From Trichococcus sp. K1Tr (GTDB lineage Bacteria > Bacillota > Bacilli > Lactobacillales > Aerococcaceae): a DNA stretch of 64,000 nt. A program made the position numbers and the translations under genes. This document shows positions 9,629 to 18,844 of this stretch, in pieces. The notes beneath the pieces are model-generated. The model searched no databases. It saw only the letters and a list, made by a program, of their open reading frames with translations, and had not been told where the DNA came from. Position 1 is the first letter of the stretch. Each line of letters opens with the position of its first letter. The stretch lies in assembly GCF_028309625.1 (NCBI RefSeq), contig NZ_JAQMHR010000002.1, forward strand, positions 248,001 to 312,000, written 5' to 3'.

Positions 9629-11357
9629 CGGCAATTTTTCCCCCTTTCGTTTGTGAATAGTACACTTCTTGGTAAATGGTGTTTGTTGCCAGCAATTCAT
9701 CGTGCGTTCCGATGCCATTGACGCTGCCGCTCTCCATCACGATGATTTTGTCGGCATCCTGAACGGAAGAGACGCGCTGAGCGATGATGAATTTGGTTGT
9801 GTTCGGGATTTCTTCCTTGAAAGCGGTCCGGATCAAGGAGTCCGTCCGGGTATCCACGGCGCTGGTCGAGTCATCGAGAATCAGGATTTTTGGTTGTTTC
9901 ACCAAAGCGCGCGCGATGCAGAGCCGTTGTCTTTGGCCACCGGAGACGTTTGTGCCGCCTTCTTCAATATAAGTGTCGTAGCCATCGGGAAGGCGTTGAA
10001 TGAATTCATCGGCTTGAGCTTGTCGCGCCGCAGTCATCAGCTCTGCATCGGTAGCGGCAGGATTGCCCCAGCGTAGATTGTCTTTGATCGTTCCCGAGAA
10101 CAGGATGTTTTTTTGGAGCACCATAGCGACTTCGCTACGCAATGTTTGCATATCATAATCGCGTACATCGATGCCGCCGACTTTCACCGTACCACCGGTT
10201 GCATCATAGAGACGCGGAATGAGGTGGACCAATGATGTTTTGGCACTGCCGGTACCGCCGATGATGCCGACCGTTTCCCCTGATTTGACGGAAAAACTGA
10301 CATTTTTCAAGGCGAGCTTCTTCGGATCGTTGGTGTAACTGAAGTCCACCTGCTCGAAAGAGACCGAACCGTCAGGGATGACCGTGATCGGATTGCTGTT
10401 GTTCTTCAGATCGCTGTCCTCACTAAGTACTTCCACAATCCGCTCCGCTGAAGCGCGGGAGATGGTGACCATGACGAAGACCATCGAAATCATCATCAAA
10501 CTCATCAGAATTTGGGAAGCGTAAGTGATCAGACTCATCAGTTGGCCTGTCGTCATCGAACCGGAGACGATCATGCGCGCGCCCAATAGAGACAAGGTCA
10601 GTATGCTTGCGTACATCGTGAACTGCATCAAAGGACTGTTGAAGGCCAATATCTTTTCGGCTTTAGTGAAATCAGTGTAGATTTTCTTGGAGACGGATTT
10701 GAATTTCTCGGTTTCGTGCTCTTCACGCACAAAGGACTTCACGACCCGGATGCCATAAAGATTTTCCTGGACGACCCGGTTCAGCTTGTCATAGGTGCGG
10801 AACACTCTCTGGAAAATCGGGAAGGCTTGTGACATGATCAGGTAGAGACCGAAGCCCAGGAACGGGATCGCTCCAAGGAAGACCATCCCGAGTTCACTGT
10901 TGATGCTCAGAGCCATCAGCAATGAGAATACGAGCATAAGCGGTGCCCGGACCATGATCCTTATGATCATCTGGTAAGAGTTCTGGACATTCGTGATGTC
11001 CGTCGTCAAACGGGTAATCAGACTGGATGTCGAAAACTGATCGATATTCGAAAATGAGAAATCCTGTATGTTGTAGTACATGTCCTTGCGGATATTTTTA
11101 GCGAATCCGGCCGAAGCTTTTGCCGCATGCAAACCGGAGAGGACTCCGAACCCTAATGAAAAGAGGGTGGAGACGATTAAGATCAGTCCGATGCGGATGA
11201 TGAAGGGCATGTCTCCTTCTCCGATCCCTTTATCGATGATCATAGACATCAAATAAGGGATAAGTACTTCAAGGACGACTTCCAAAGTGACATATATAGG
11301 GGCAAGGATCGAGTCCTTTTTATACTCGCGTATGCTGCCCATGAGTTTTTTTATCAT
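9618..11357 (-). CDS. Heterodimeric ABC exporter, degenerate half (LmrC/YheI-like)
   Basis: A 579-aa ABC exporter half with six TM helices (about 15-320) and one nucleotide-binding domain. The domain carries the degenerate features expected of one half of a heterodimer: Walker B ends ILILDDSTS (Asp in place of catalytic Glu) and the switch His is Gln (FIIAQRVSS). The signature VSGGQRQ is intact and so serves the partner's site. Walker A reads GGTGSAKT, with Ala where the P-loop normally has its third Gly. It is the first transporter gene after the MarR regulator, in the same direction, and overlaps the partner gene by 11 bp. Confidence 0.9.
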   Translation of the reverse strand: MIKKLMGSIREYKKDSILAPIYVTLEVVLEVLIPYLMSMIIDKGIGEGDMPFIIRIGLILIVSTLFSLGFGVLSGLHAAKASAGFAKNIRKDMYYNIQDFSFSNIDQFSTSSLITRLTTDITNVQNSYQMIIRIMVRAPLMLVFSLLMALSINSELGMVFLGAIPFLGFGLYLIMSQAFPIFQRVFRTYDKLNRVVQENLYGIRVVKSFVREEHETEKFKSVSKKIYTDFTKAEKILAFNSPLMQFTMYASILTLSLLGARMIVSGSMTTGQLMSLITYASQILMSLMMISMVFVMVTISRASAERIVEVLSEDSDLKNNSNPITVIPDGSVSFEQVDFSYTNDPKKLALKNVSFSVKSGETVGIIGGTGSAKTSLVHLIPRLYDATGGTVKVGGIDVRDYDMQTLRSEVAMVLQKNILFSGTIKDNLRWGNPAATDAELMTAARQAQADEFIQRLPDGYDTYIEEGGTNVSGGQRQRLCIARALVKQPKILILDDSTSAVDTRTDSLIRTAFKEEIPNTTKFIIAQRVSSVQDADKIIVMESGSVNGIGTHDELLATNTIYQEVYYSQTKGGKIADEA

Positions 11358-11413
11358 AGCGTTAATCCTTTCCGTAAATAATGATTGGGTGTTTTTTTAA
11401 ATGGTTGAGGCAA

Positions 11414-11854
11414 TCAGCTTTCTGCATTTTTCGAGATTTTTTCGAGAATCGTCAAAAAAGTGGCGATTTCTTCTTCAGTTAAACCTTTGGACAATTGATT
11501 CTCCACGGTTTCAATCACTTGTTCTGAATTTTTTTTTGCTTGCAAAGCCTTATCCGTCAGCATCATTTTTCGCAGTCTGGCGTCATAAGGAACGGTTTCC
11601 CGCAGCAGCAAGCCATCCCTTTCCATCGTATTCAGTATGCCTGTGACGGTCGATTTGCGGATGTCGAATTTCTGCTCGAGATCTTTCTGAAAGACGTCTC
11701 GCTCTGCTGATTCTTTGGCGATGTAGGAAACGATCGCGAATTGCATGCCGGTCAAACCATAACCATCATTTTCGGTCAAGTGCCTATTCATGAGACGCTT
11801 TATTTGTTGCCAAAGCGATCTGATCCGGAATCCCAGCAAGTCTGTGTTGCTCAT
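11414..11854 (-). CDS. MarR family regulator of the ABC exporter operon
   Basis: A 146-aa winged-helix regulator. The recognition helix region DIRKSTVTGILNTMERDGLL and wing VPYDARLRKMMLTD are typical MarR. It heads the operon with the two ABC half-transporters (57-nt gap) and probably represses its own promoter, which has a palindrome placed over the -35/-10 spacer. The ligand is unknown. Confidence 0.9.
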   Translation of the reverse strand: MSNTDLLGFRIRSLWQQIKRLMNRHLTENDGYGLTGMQFAIVSYIAKESAERDVFQKDLEQKFDIRKSTVTGILNTMERDGLLLRETVPYDARLRKMMLTDKALQAKKNSEQVIETVENQLSKGLTEEEIATFLTILEKISKNAES

Positions 11855-11882
11855 TATTTTTCACCACCCATATAGTTCGTGC

Positions 11883-11918
11883 CCTAACTATATTATGCCT
11901 GTTAGGAGGGATTGTCAA
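11883..11918 (-). promoter_or_regulatory. Promoter and palindromic operator of the marR-ABC operon
   Basis: On the minus strand TTGACA (11918-11913), 17-nt spacer, TAATAT (11895-11890). The inverted repeat CCTAAC-N12-GTTAGG (11883-11906) covers the -10 and part of the spacer, which is where a repressor would block polymerase. That MarR binds it is inferred. Confidence 0.75.
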
Positions 11919-11948
11919 TCATCTTGCTTACTTTTTAAATCTTTTTTA

Positions 11949-11977
11949 TTTACTAATAATACCGGGTGGGGTATAAT
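11949..11977 (+). promoter_or_regulatory. Promoter of trxA
   Basis: TTTACT (11949-11954), 17-nt spacer, TATAAT (11972-11977), about 60 bp before the thioredoxin start. Confidence 0.65.
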
Positions 11978-12037
11978 ACGTTTTGTTGATAAGAAATTAA
12001 GGAAAAAATATACAGTTTAAGGAAGGATAGATAAAGA

Positions 12038-12352
12038 ATGAGCACACAAGTAACAGATACAACATGGCAAAGTGAAGTACAAGAAGGTTTGACATTGATG
12101 GATTTTTGGGCGCCTTGGTGCGGACCTTGCCGCATGCTCGGACCCGTTTTGGAAGAAATCGAAGAAGAGATGGACAACAAAGTGAAAATCGTCAAATTGA
12201 ACATCGACGATAACCAAGCGACAGCTTCACAGTTCGGCATCATGAGCATTCCGACAATGGTCCTGTTCAAAGACGGAAAACCGGTTGAAAAACTGACCGG
12301 CTACCATCCGAAAGATGTTTTGGTTGAATACTTGGAAACAAAATTAGCGTAA
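12038..12352 (+). CDS. trxA: Thioredoxin
   Basis: A 104-aa protein-disulfide reductase of the cytoplasm. The active site is FWAPWCGPCRM, the cis-Pro loop is SIPTMVLF, and the length is that of a canonical thioredoxin. It is a monocistronic unit with its own promoter and terminator. It is distinct from the two 77-aa CxxC proteins in the arsenic locus (59300, 60773). Confidence 0.97.
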   Translation: MSTQVTDTTWQSEVQEGLTLMDFWAPWCGPCRMLGPVLEEIEEEMDNKVKIVKLNIDDNQATASQFGIMSIPTMVLFKDGKPVEKLTGYHPKDVLVEYLETKLA

Positions 12353-12365
12353 TATAGCATGAATG

Positions 12366-12406
12366 GAGGGCTGTCCTGGTTTCGGGACGGCCCTCGTTTT
12401 TTTATG
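12366..12406 (+). terminator. Intrinsic terminator after trxA
   Basis: Stem GAGGGCTGTCC / GGGACGGCCCTC followed by seven T. Confidence 0.85.
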
Positions 12407-12546
12407 CGCGTATCCTAGATCAACTTGGTGGCCGGCCATTCTTGGCGACGCGACTGTTTGCCGGCTTTCTGCTGTGATATAATGGGCTATCATGATCACA
12501 CAGAACAACAAATGATTGCATAAAGGCACAGAAGGGGCGGAAACAG

Positions 12547-13260
12547 ATGGGCGAAAGTACATTGTATCAGCATCAGACGCTGGGGGATCTGATGGCGGGG
12601 GTATTCGATGGAACCCTGACATTCGAAGAATTATTGAAGCATGGGGATATCGGAATCGGCACTTTTCATGATTTTGAAGGGGAACTGATCCTGCTTGACG
12701 GCATCGCCTATCAAGCGAAGGCGGACGGCTCGATTTCGAAAGTCAATCCATCCCAGACAACGCCGCATGCTGCGGTGACTTTTTTTCAACCGGACCGTGA
12801 ATACGACATCGACCGGCCGATGACGCTGAGAAAAGTCAGGTCAGATATCGTCAAGCGCGTACGCAGCCGGAATGTGTTTTCGGTCGTCAAAATAACCGGG
12901 CATTTTGAATATATGCATACGCGGGCGGTGCCGAAGCAGCAAAAACCGTATCCGCGCCTGATCGAAGCGACGCGTGTCCAGCCGGAATTCGAGTCCTACG
13001 ATATGCAAGGGACGGCAATCGGTATCTATACACCTGAATTGTTTGATGGCGTAGCCAAGGGTGGCTTCCATTGCCATTTCATCAGCGATGACCACAAATT
13101 CGGTGGACACATCCTCGATTACATCGTGGATAACGCGAAATGCGAAATCCAAACCATCGAAAGCATCACGCAACATTTCGCCGTCCAATCGGATGATTTC
13201 ATGGACAAAGAAATCGGCTACCACAACTTGGCGGAAGAAATGGCCGAAGCAGAAGGCTAA
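12547..13260 (+). CDS. budA: Alpha-acetolactate decarboxylase
   Basis: Converts 2-acetolactate to acetoin, a pH-neutral fermentation product (also called alsD). The protein has 237 aa, the family's usual size. The Zn-site histidines are in GGFHCHFISDDHKFGGH, and the conserved GDIGIGTFHDFEGE segment is near the N-terminus. No acetolactate synthase gene lies beside it. Preceded by an AGGGGCGG site and followed by a bidirectional terminator shared with the convergent kinase gene. Confidence 0.95.
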   Translation: MGESTLYQHQTLGDLMAGVFDGTLTFEELLKHGDIGIGTFHDFEGELILLDGIAYQAKADGSISKVNPSQTTPHAAVTFFQPDREYDIDRPMTLRKVRSDIVKRVRSRNVFSVVKITGHFEYMHTRAVPKQQKPYPRLIEATRVQPEFESYDMQGTAIGIYTPELFDGVAKGGFHCHFISDDHKFGGHILDYIVDNAKCEIQTIESITQHFAVQSDDFMDKEIGYHNLAEEMAEAEG

Positions 13261-13280
13261 TAAAGAAAAGCGAAAAAAAG

Positions 13281-13325
13281 AAGCGTTGGATAACCTCCGG
13301 AGACCGGGATTATCCAACGCTTTTT
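13281..13325. terminator. Bidirectional terminator between budA and the PfkB kinase
   Basis: Stem AAGCGTTGGATAA / TTATCCAACGCTT with A-rich and T-rich flanks on both sides. Confidence 0.85.
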
Positions 13326-13337
13326 AAGATTTTGGAT

Positions 13338-14252
13338 TTATTCGATTTTTTCCAAAACAACGCGGGCCAATTGCTCTTCGATCTCATCGGCGGTGGCGAT
13401 ATCCGGAGAGAAGGCTGTGGCAGTCCCGCAAGCGACGGCTACCCGGAAAGCTTCCAAGGGGTCCCCAGTACGGATAAAGCTCCCTACAAACCCGGCCACC
13501 ATGGAGTCCCCGGAGCCGACCGGATTGGCGACTTCACCGGATAATGGCGGTGCATAGATGACTTCCTGCGGTGTGAAGAGTAGCGCGCCGTCTCCGCCGA
13601 GGGAAACGATGGCATGCTGGGCGCCCAATTCAACCAACTGCTTGCCGTAAGGGATAACCTCCTGCCAAGTGGTGAAAGTCCGGCCGAAAAATTCTCCGAC
13701 TTCCTTCTGGTTCGGCTTGACGACTAAGGGATGATACTGCAAGCTGTTGCGTAATTCATCTTTGGTGATGTCGCAGGCAAAAGGAACGCCTTCCTCATGC
13801 AAGGAGCGGATCAGCTGTTCATAAAAATCCTGCGGCATAGAAGGAAGCTTGCTGCCCGACATCACAACGAAGTCCTGCGTCGAGATGTCCTCGAAGCATT
13901 TCATAAAAACAGCGACTTCCTCTTCGGTCGCAGCAGGGCCGTAATCGCTGATTTCCGTATCCTGATCCGATTTCAACACCAAGTTGATACGCGTGCGCTC
14001 TTTTATCACGATGAACTGATTGATGATCTGCAATTCTTCCAAGTAATCGCGGACAAACTCGCCGGTGAAGCCGCCGCGAAAGCCCAACGCGATGGAAGGG
14101 ATCCCGAGCGCCTTCAGGACGCGCGAAACCATGATGCCTTTGCCGCCGGGAGTGATCAGTTCGTTATCCATGTGATGAGAATGCCCTAGACTAAGATGCG
14201 GAACGGAGACGATATAATCGATGGTTGGATTCAAAGTAATCGTATAAATCAT
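13338..14252 (-). CDS. fruK: 1-phosphofructokinase (PfkB family)
   Basis: Phosphorylates a sugar phosphate, most likely fructose 1-phosphate. The 304-aa protein has the FruK/LacC start ITLNPTIDY, the substrate motif TPGGKGIMVSRVLKALG and the ATP-site motif NPVGSGDSMVAGF with the catalytic Asp. It stands alone without the usual fruR or fruA PTS partners, so tagatose-6-phosphate kinase activity is an alternative. The residue after GGKG is Ile-Met, where FruK proteins usually have Ile-Asn-Val-Ser. Confidence 0.8.
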   Translation of the reverse strand: MIYTITLNPTIDYIVSVPHLSLGHSHHMDNELITPGGKGIMVSRVLKALGIPSIALGFRGGFTGEFVRDYLEELQIINQFIVIKERTRINLVLKSDQDTEISDYGPAATEEEVAVFMKCFEDISTQDFVVMSGSKLPSMPQDFYEQLIRSLHEEGVPFACDITKDELRNSLQYHPLVVKPNQKEVGEFFGRTFTTWQEVIPYGKQLVELGAQHAIVSLGGDGALLFTPQEVIYAPPLSGEVANPVGSGDSMVAGFVGSFIRTGDPLEAFRVAVACGTATAFSPDIATADEIEEQLARVVLEKIE

Positions 14253-14308
14253 GGGAGTTCCTCCTGACTAAAATTCCAAAGTGACCTATATGTACAACTT
14301 CTGTTTTA

Positions 14309-14337
14309 AGTATAGCGTTGTTCCCGATCAAACTCAA
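14309..14337 (-). promoter_or_regulatory. Promoter of the PfkB kinase gene
   Basis: Minus strand: TTGAGT (14337-14332), 17-nt spacer, TATACT (14314-14309). Confidence 0.65.
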
Positions 14338-14364
14338 AAATAAGCCGTGGAGGACTGAGGAGCC

Positions 14365-16110
14365 TCATTTTTCCGGGGTTGAAGCATTCAAGGCAACACC
14401 TGCATGGGCTTGCTCTGTTTTGCGGATCAAGCGACGGCTCAATTTTTGATAAGGGTAGCGTGTCCCCAAAGTATGTTTTGCGATCTTCACGGCGTGGTCG
14501 CTGATGCGTTCCAAGTTGGATACGATATCGATGAACAGGATGCCTTCGGAAGGCAATCCGATTCCGCTGTTCAAGCGCTGGATATAGTTTTCGCGGATCA
14601 TCTGTTCTTGTTCGTTCACCTCTTCTTCACGCTGGATCACTTGCTCTGCCAGCACATGATCGTCTTGGATATAGGAATCGATCGCCTCCTGGATATTCTG
14701 TTCAACCATGGAGAATAGTTTCACGAGATCCTCATCCATCAGAATCGTTTTGACATCTTGCAGCTCTTTATTGGCGCGGAGGTCTCTCTTGGCAGCTTTG
14801 GTGGCATCTTCGATATTTTTTACGATATTTTCACAATGGTCACCGATGCGTTCCAAGTATTTCGTGATGTCGATCATGATGGCATGATCGTTCGAAGCAT
14901 GAAACGGCAGCTCTTCCCGTGAAATGAAGGTAAGGTATTCCGTCAGTTTGTAGTCGATGGTGTCGACGATTTCTTCGAGTTGGAGCATGTCCTGTTTGTA
15001 CAGATCATTGTGGTCGAGGTAATACTTATAGGTGGCATGATATTCATCCGTCACAAACGATCCCATCTGTTCCACTTCAAGCTTAGCCTGATTCAATGCC
15101 ACGGACGGACTGGTTTGGATGATCGTGTAGTCGAGATGGGTAGCATCATATTTCACGATCCGCTCCTCCCCTGGAACTATTTTTGTGACCAACACAGCCA
15201 ATTGGCGGATGAACCACATCTGGATCACTACGTTCAACACATTGAACATGCCGTGTGCGAAAGCCAGCTGCATGGCCGGATTGAGATTCAAGGTTGCGGA
15301 CAAGTTTGTCAGCACTACGGTGAACGGCGCCAAAATGAGCAGGATGAAGGCCGTTCCCGTCAGATTGAATACGACATGGGAAGCGGCTGCGCGTTTTGCG
15401 GGCAAGCTGGCTCCGATTGCGGCGAGCACCGCTGTGATGGTCGTGCCGATGTTATTACCGAACAGGATCGGCAAAGCGGCCTGCAGGGAGATGCTGTTTT
15501 GGGAATAAAGTTCCTGCAGGATGCCGACTGTGGCACTGGAACTTTGAATGACCAAAGTCAGTCCGGTTCCGGTGAGCACGCCGTAAAAAGGGTGGTCGGA
15601 CAAATTCGTCATCAGCGATCTGAATTGCGAAAGCTGTTCCAACGGCTCCATCCCGGTCCCCATCAAGTCCAGCCCGTAGAAAAGGGAGCCGAAGCCAAAG
15701 ATGATTTGGCCGATGCTGTTCAAAAAAGGATTTTTTGTGAAGAAGAGCAAGATGGCGCCGATCGCCATGATCGGAAGTGCATACGCCCCCACATGGAAAC
15801 CGATGATGAAGGCTGTGATCGTCGTGCCGATGTTGGCCCCCATAATGATCCCGATGGCTTGTTCCAGATTCATGAAGCCGGCACTGACCAATCCCACGGC
15901 GAGAACGGTCGTCCCCGAACTGCTCTGGATCAATACGGTCACCAGAATCCCCGCCAACACAGCCCGGAAAGGGGTGGAAGTGAACTTGTTCAAAATGTTG
16001 CGCAAATTATCGCCGGCACTGCGTTGCAGGCCATCCCCCATGTATTTCAATCCGAACAAAAAAATACCCAAACCTCCGAAAAATTGGAATAACATACTTT
16101 GCCAATCCAT
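14365..16110 (-). CDS. Na+/phosphate cotransporter with PhoU-like tail
   Basis: A 581-aa protein of the NptA/PhoU-fused Na/Pi-cotransporter family. The N-terminal half (about 1-310) is a repeated membrane domain with the duplicated motif LIQSSSGTTVLAVGL / LVIQSSSATVGIL (QSSS), the hallmark of SLC34-type transporters. The C-terminal part (about 340-560) is a PhoU-like helical domain (IDITKYLERIGDHCENIVKN, and again SNLERISDHAVKIAKHT). It probably takes up or extrudes phosphate with Na+, which fits a cell carrying a Na+-type ATPase. Start ATG behind a TAAGGAGG site. Confidence 0.92.
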   Translation of the reverse strand: MDWQSMLFQFFGGLGIFLFGLKYMGDGLQRSAGDNLRNILNKFTSTPFRAVLAGILVTVLIQSSSGTTVLAVGLVSAGFMNLEQAIGIIMGANIGTTITAFIIGFHVGAYALPIMAIGAILLFFTKNPFLNSIGQIIFGFGSLFYGLDLMGTGMEPLEQLSQFRSLMTNLSDHPFYGVLTGTGLTLVIQSSSATVGILQELYSQNSISLQAALPILFGNNIGTTITAVLAAIGASLPAKRAAASHVVFNLTGTAFILLILAPFTVVLTNLSATLNLNPAMQLAFAHGMFNVLNVVIQMWFIRQLAVLVTKIVPGEERIVKYDATHLDYTIIQTSPSVALNQAKLEVEQMGSFVTDEYHATYKYYLDHNDLYKQDMLQLEEIVDTIDYKLTEYLTFISREELPFHASNDHAIMIDITKYLERIGDHCENIVKNIEDATKAAKRDLRANKELQDVKTILMDEDLVKLFSMVEQNIQEAIDSYIQDDHVLAEQVIQREEEVNEQEQMIRENYIQRLNSGIGLPSEGILFIDIVSNLERISDHAVKIAKHTLGTRYPYQKLSRRLIRKTEQAHAGVALNASTPEK

Positions 16111-16176
16111 ACTTTTCCTCCTTATGTTAACTATTTCACGAATGAAGCGCGCAATGGGAAATCTTTTCTCTTTGAA

Positions 16177-16190
16177 AGAAAACGTTTCCT
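16177..16190. promoter_or_regulatory. Possible cre-like (CcpA) palindrome
   Basis: AGAAAACGTTTCCT lies about 70 bp before the Na/Pi cotransporter start. It has the central CG palindrome of catabolite-responsive elements but about three mismatches to the consensus, so this is tentative. Confidence 0.3.
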
Positions 16191-16397
16191 TATATGGTTA
16201 AGGATAGAAGAAACAGGTTAGTTTGTACAGTGAATTATTCCAAAAAGGTGGCGCTCGCAGCAACAATTCCAGTGGATAAGCGGATGAGCATAATCAAGAG
16301 GAAAAAAAGGAAGGATATGTTAGAATAAGTAGGATTATCCACGCAAATATAACCACAATGCACATTATAAATACAAAAAGGAAGGAAGAATTTCCTG

Positions 16398-18785
16398 ATG
16401 ACAGACGAAAGCCTAACTGAAAATATCGACGAGAGGTTAAAAGGGATCGAGAACAATATCAGGAAAAACATGTCCTTGAGCAGCGTTCCGATCTTGATGG
16501 AAGCCATCCGGACGCATCCGGATCATCCACATGTGAATTACTTGTTGGGGCTCAGCCACTACAAGAACCGTAATCTTGAAAAAGCGATGCATTACGCACT
16601 GCGGGCGGTGGAATTGGACGGCACCGGCGATGCCTATTTGACGCTGCTGGCGAAGCTATATGCGGAGGACGGCGATGACAAGGCAGCCGAGAGCTATGCG
16701 CAAGCCGCCTTCACCCGCAACCCCGCCAATTGGGAAGCGTCACTTGTCCTGGCGAAGATGGCCTTCGAAAAGAACGACCTGCCGCTGGCGCTGGAACTCG
16801 TCGATCAGGTGATAAAACACAGTCCGAAATCCTTTGCGGCTTTGCGTTTGAAATCGAAAATCTACCTGCAGCAGGAAGAGGAGCTGGATACGATCCTGGC
16901 TTCCATCGAAGAGTCCGAAAAATACGGCTATGACGATGCCATCGAGTACGACCGCGTCTATGCCTACTACATCCACGGCCGTTTCGACGAATGCCGCCGT
17001 ATCCACAAGGAATTGGAACGGACGCGACCGCTTTCGCACAGCACCGAAAAAGTCGGCAAGCTGATCGCGACCATGCAGTCGAGCCGGCTGGCAAGAAGGG
17101 CCCCGCATGCCGATTATTTCCATATGGATGCCGCCCATTCCAACCGGAAAGTCAAAGTCTCTTTGGAAGAGTCCTTGGCTGAACTGAATGATCTGATCGG
17201 TCTGACGGAAGTGAAGGAGACCATCAACCGGATCGTGAAGCTGGTCGAATACGACAAAAAACGGGCCTACATGCTGTCGATCGAGAAAAATGAACAGCCT
17301 TCCTATCATTTCGCCTTTTCCGGCAATCCGGGCACAGGGAAAACGACAGTAGCCAGGATTCTGGGAGACATCTTCTATTCTCTGGGCATCCTCGAATCGG
17401 GTCAATTGGTGGAAGTGGATCGCTCGGATCTGGTCGGCGGCTACGTCGGCCAGACAGCCCAGAAGACCAAGGCTGTTATCGAATCGGCCATGGGCGGGGT
17501 GCTGTTCATCGATGAAGCCTATTCCTTGGCGTCCTCGGACAGCGATTCGCTCGATTACGGATCCGAAGCCATCGATACTTTGATCAAATCAATGGAAGAT
17601 CACCGCAATGATTTCATCGTGATCCTTGCGGGTTATGACACCGGCATGAAGCAGTTGCTGAAATCGAATCCTGGCCTGTCGAGCCGGATCAATATGCAGA
17701 TCGATTTCGAGGATTTTTCCGACCAGGAATTGTTGGAAATCGCCAAGGCGCAAGCCAAAGACAACCATTATACGCTGACCGAGGAAGCCGAGCAGGCTTT
17801 CAAGGTCAAAATCAATCAGGAAAAAGTGGTCCCGCAGTTCGCCAATGCCCGTGCCGTCCGGAACATCATGGAAGAAGCGATGCGGGAACGGGCCTTCCGT
17901 CTGAGCGAAAAGCCGGTAACGAAGGATGATCTGGTCATCCTCGAGCCGCTCGATTTCGGCATCGACCCGAACCAACTGTTCGGGGATAACATTGAAGACT
18001 TGATGGCGCAGCTACGCAATCTGGTTGGGTTGAAGGATGTCAAAAAACAAGTCAGCTCGATCATGAACTACGTGCGCGCCGAAAAGCGCCGCGAAAAGAT
18101 GGGGCATCCGATGAACGATTTGTCCTTGCACATGGTCTTCACCGGCAACCCCGGCACAGGCAAGACGACCATCGCGCGATTGATCAGCCAGATACTGAAA
18201 TCCATCGGTGTGCTGAAGCGCGGACACATGATCGAAGTCACAAGGGAAGAACTGGTCGGACAGTACGTCGGCCAGACCGGACCGAAAACATTGGAAAAAA
18301 TCAAGGAAGCATACGGCGGTGTGCTGTTCATCGATGAAGCCTATTCCCTTTATTCCGCCTCCGAAAACGACTTCGGCTATGAAGCCATCAGCACGCTGAT
18401 CAAGGAGATGGAGGACAACCGCGACAAGCTGGTCGTCATCATGGCCGGCTATCCGAGCGAGATGGAGCAGATGCTCAGCATGAACTCCGGCATCCGCAGC
18501 CGGATCGCCTACACGGTCGATTTCCCGGATTACGACAGCGAAGAGCTGACGGAAATCTTCCACATGGCCGCCACCCAGCAAGGTTTTGTGCTGACGGAGG
18601 AAGCCCAGGAAAAAGTGAAGAAACTGTTCGTGCAGTCCTATACGACGCGCGACAGCCATTTCGGCAACGCCCGCACGGCCAGGAGCCTCTTCGAGAAGGC
18701 GAAGCTGCACCAAAGCAACCGCTTGGCCGAAGATGAGGACGCCGACCTATTCACCATTCTGCCGCAGGATATCGAAGAGAATTAG
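16398..18785 (+). CDS. TPR protein with two CbbX/SpoVK-type AAA+ ATPase domains
   Basis: A 795-aa cytoplasmic protein. Residues 1-230 are tetratricopeptide-like helical repeats (LGLSHYKNRNLEKAMHYALR and similar). Two AAA+ modules follow: P-loop SGNPGTGKTT at about residue 308 with Walker B LFIDEAYSL at about 370; P-loop TGNPGTGKTT at about 580 with Walker B LFIDEAYSL at about 643. Both have the pore-loop region with YVGQT and intact arginine fingers (GLSSRI, GIRSRI). The modules resemble CbbX, SpoVK and the AAA part of the type VII secretion protein EccA, which also has N-terminal TPRs. No secretion or sporulation gene is nearby, so a remodelling ATPase of unknown client is all that can be said. 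An A/T-rich -10 (TATAAA near 16364) and AAGGAAGGAAG ribosome binding site precede it. Confidence 0.88.
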   Translation: MTDESLTENIDERLKGIENNIRKNMSLSSVPILMEAIRTHPDHPHVNYLLGLSHYKNRNLEKAMHYALRAVELDGTGDAYLTLLAKLYAEDGDDKAAESYAQAAFTRNPANWEASLVLAKMAFEKNDLPLALELVDQVIKHSPKSFAALRLKSKIYLQQEEELDTILASIEESEKYGYDDAIEYDRVYAYYIHGRFDECRRIHKELERTRPLSHSTEKVGKLIATMQSSRLARRAPHADYFHMDAAHSNRKVKVSLEESLAELNDLIGLTEVKETINRIVKLVEYDKKRAYMLSIEKNEQPSYHFAFSGNPGTGKTTVARILGDIFYSLGILESGQLVEVDRSDLVGGYVGQTAQKTKAVIESAMGGVLFIDEAYSLASSDSDSLDYGSEAIDTLIKSMEDHRNDFIVILAGYDTGMKQLLKSNPGLSSRINMQIDFEDFSDQELLEIAKAQAKDNHYTLTEEAEQAFKVKINQEKVVPQFANARAVRNIMEEAMRERAFRLSEKPVTKDDLVILEPLDFGIDPNQLFGDNIEDLMAQLRNLVGLKDVKKQVSSIMNYVRAEKRREKMGHPMNDLSLHMVFTGNPGTGKTTIARLISQILKSIGVLKRGHMIEVTREELVGQYVGQTGPKTLEKIKEAYGGVLFIDEAYSLYSASENDFGYEAISTLIKEMEDNRDKLVVIMAGYPSEMEQMLSMNSGIRSRIAYTVDFPDYDSEELTEIFHMAATQQGFVLTEEAQEKVKKLFVQSYTTRDSHFGNARTARSLFEKAKLHQSNRLAEDEDADLFTILPQDIEEN

Positions 18786-18794
18786 TAAGCAAAC

Positions 18795-18842
18795 AAAAAA
18801 ACTTCTGCACTGGGAATAATTCCGTAGTGCAGAAGTTTTTTC
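18795..18842. terminator. Bidirectional terminator between the AAA+ gene and degV
   Basis: Stem AAAAAACTTCTGCACT / AGTGCAGAAGTTTTTT around a 15-nt loop. Confidence 0.88.
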
Positions 18843-18844
18843 TT

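Noticed and set aside
14980-16092. 370-codon open frame on the plus strand
   Set aside because: It lies wholly antisense to the Na/Pi cotransporter, whose motifs are convincing; the plus frame has no family features or ribosome binding site.
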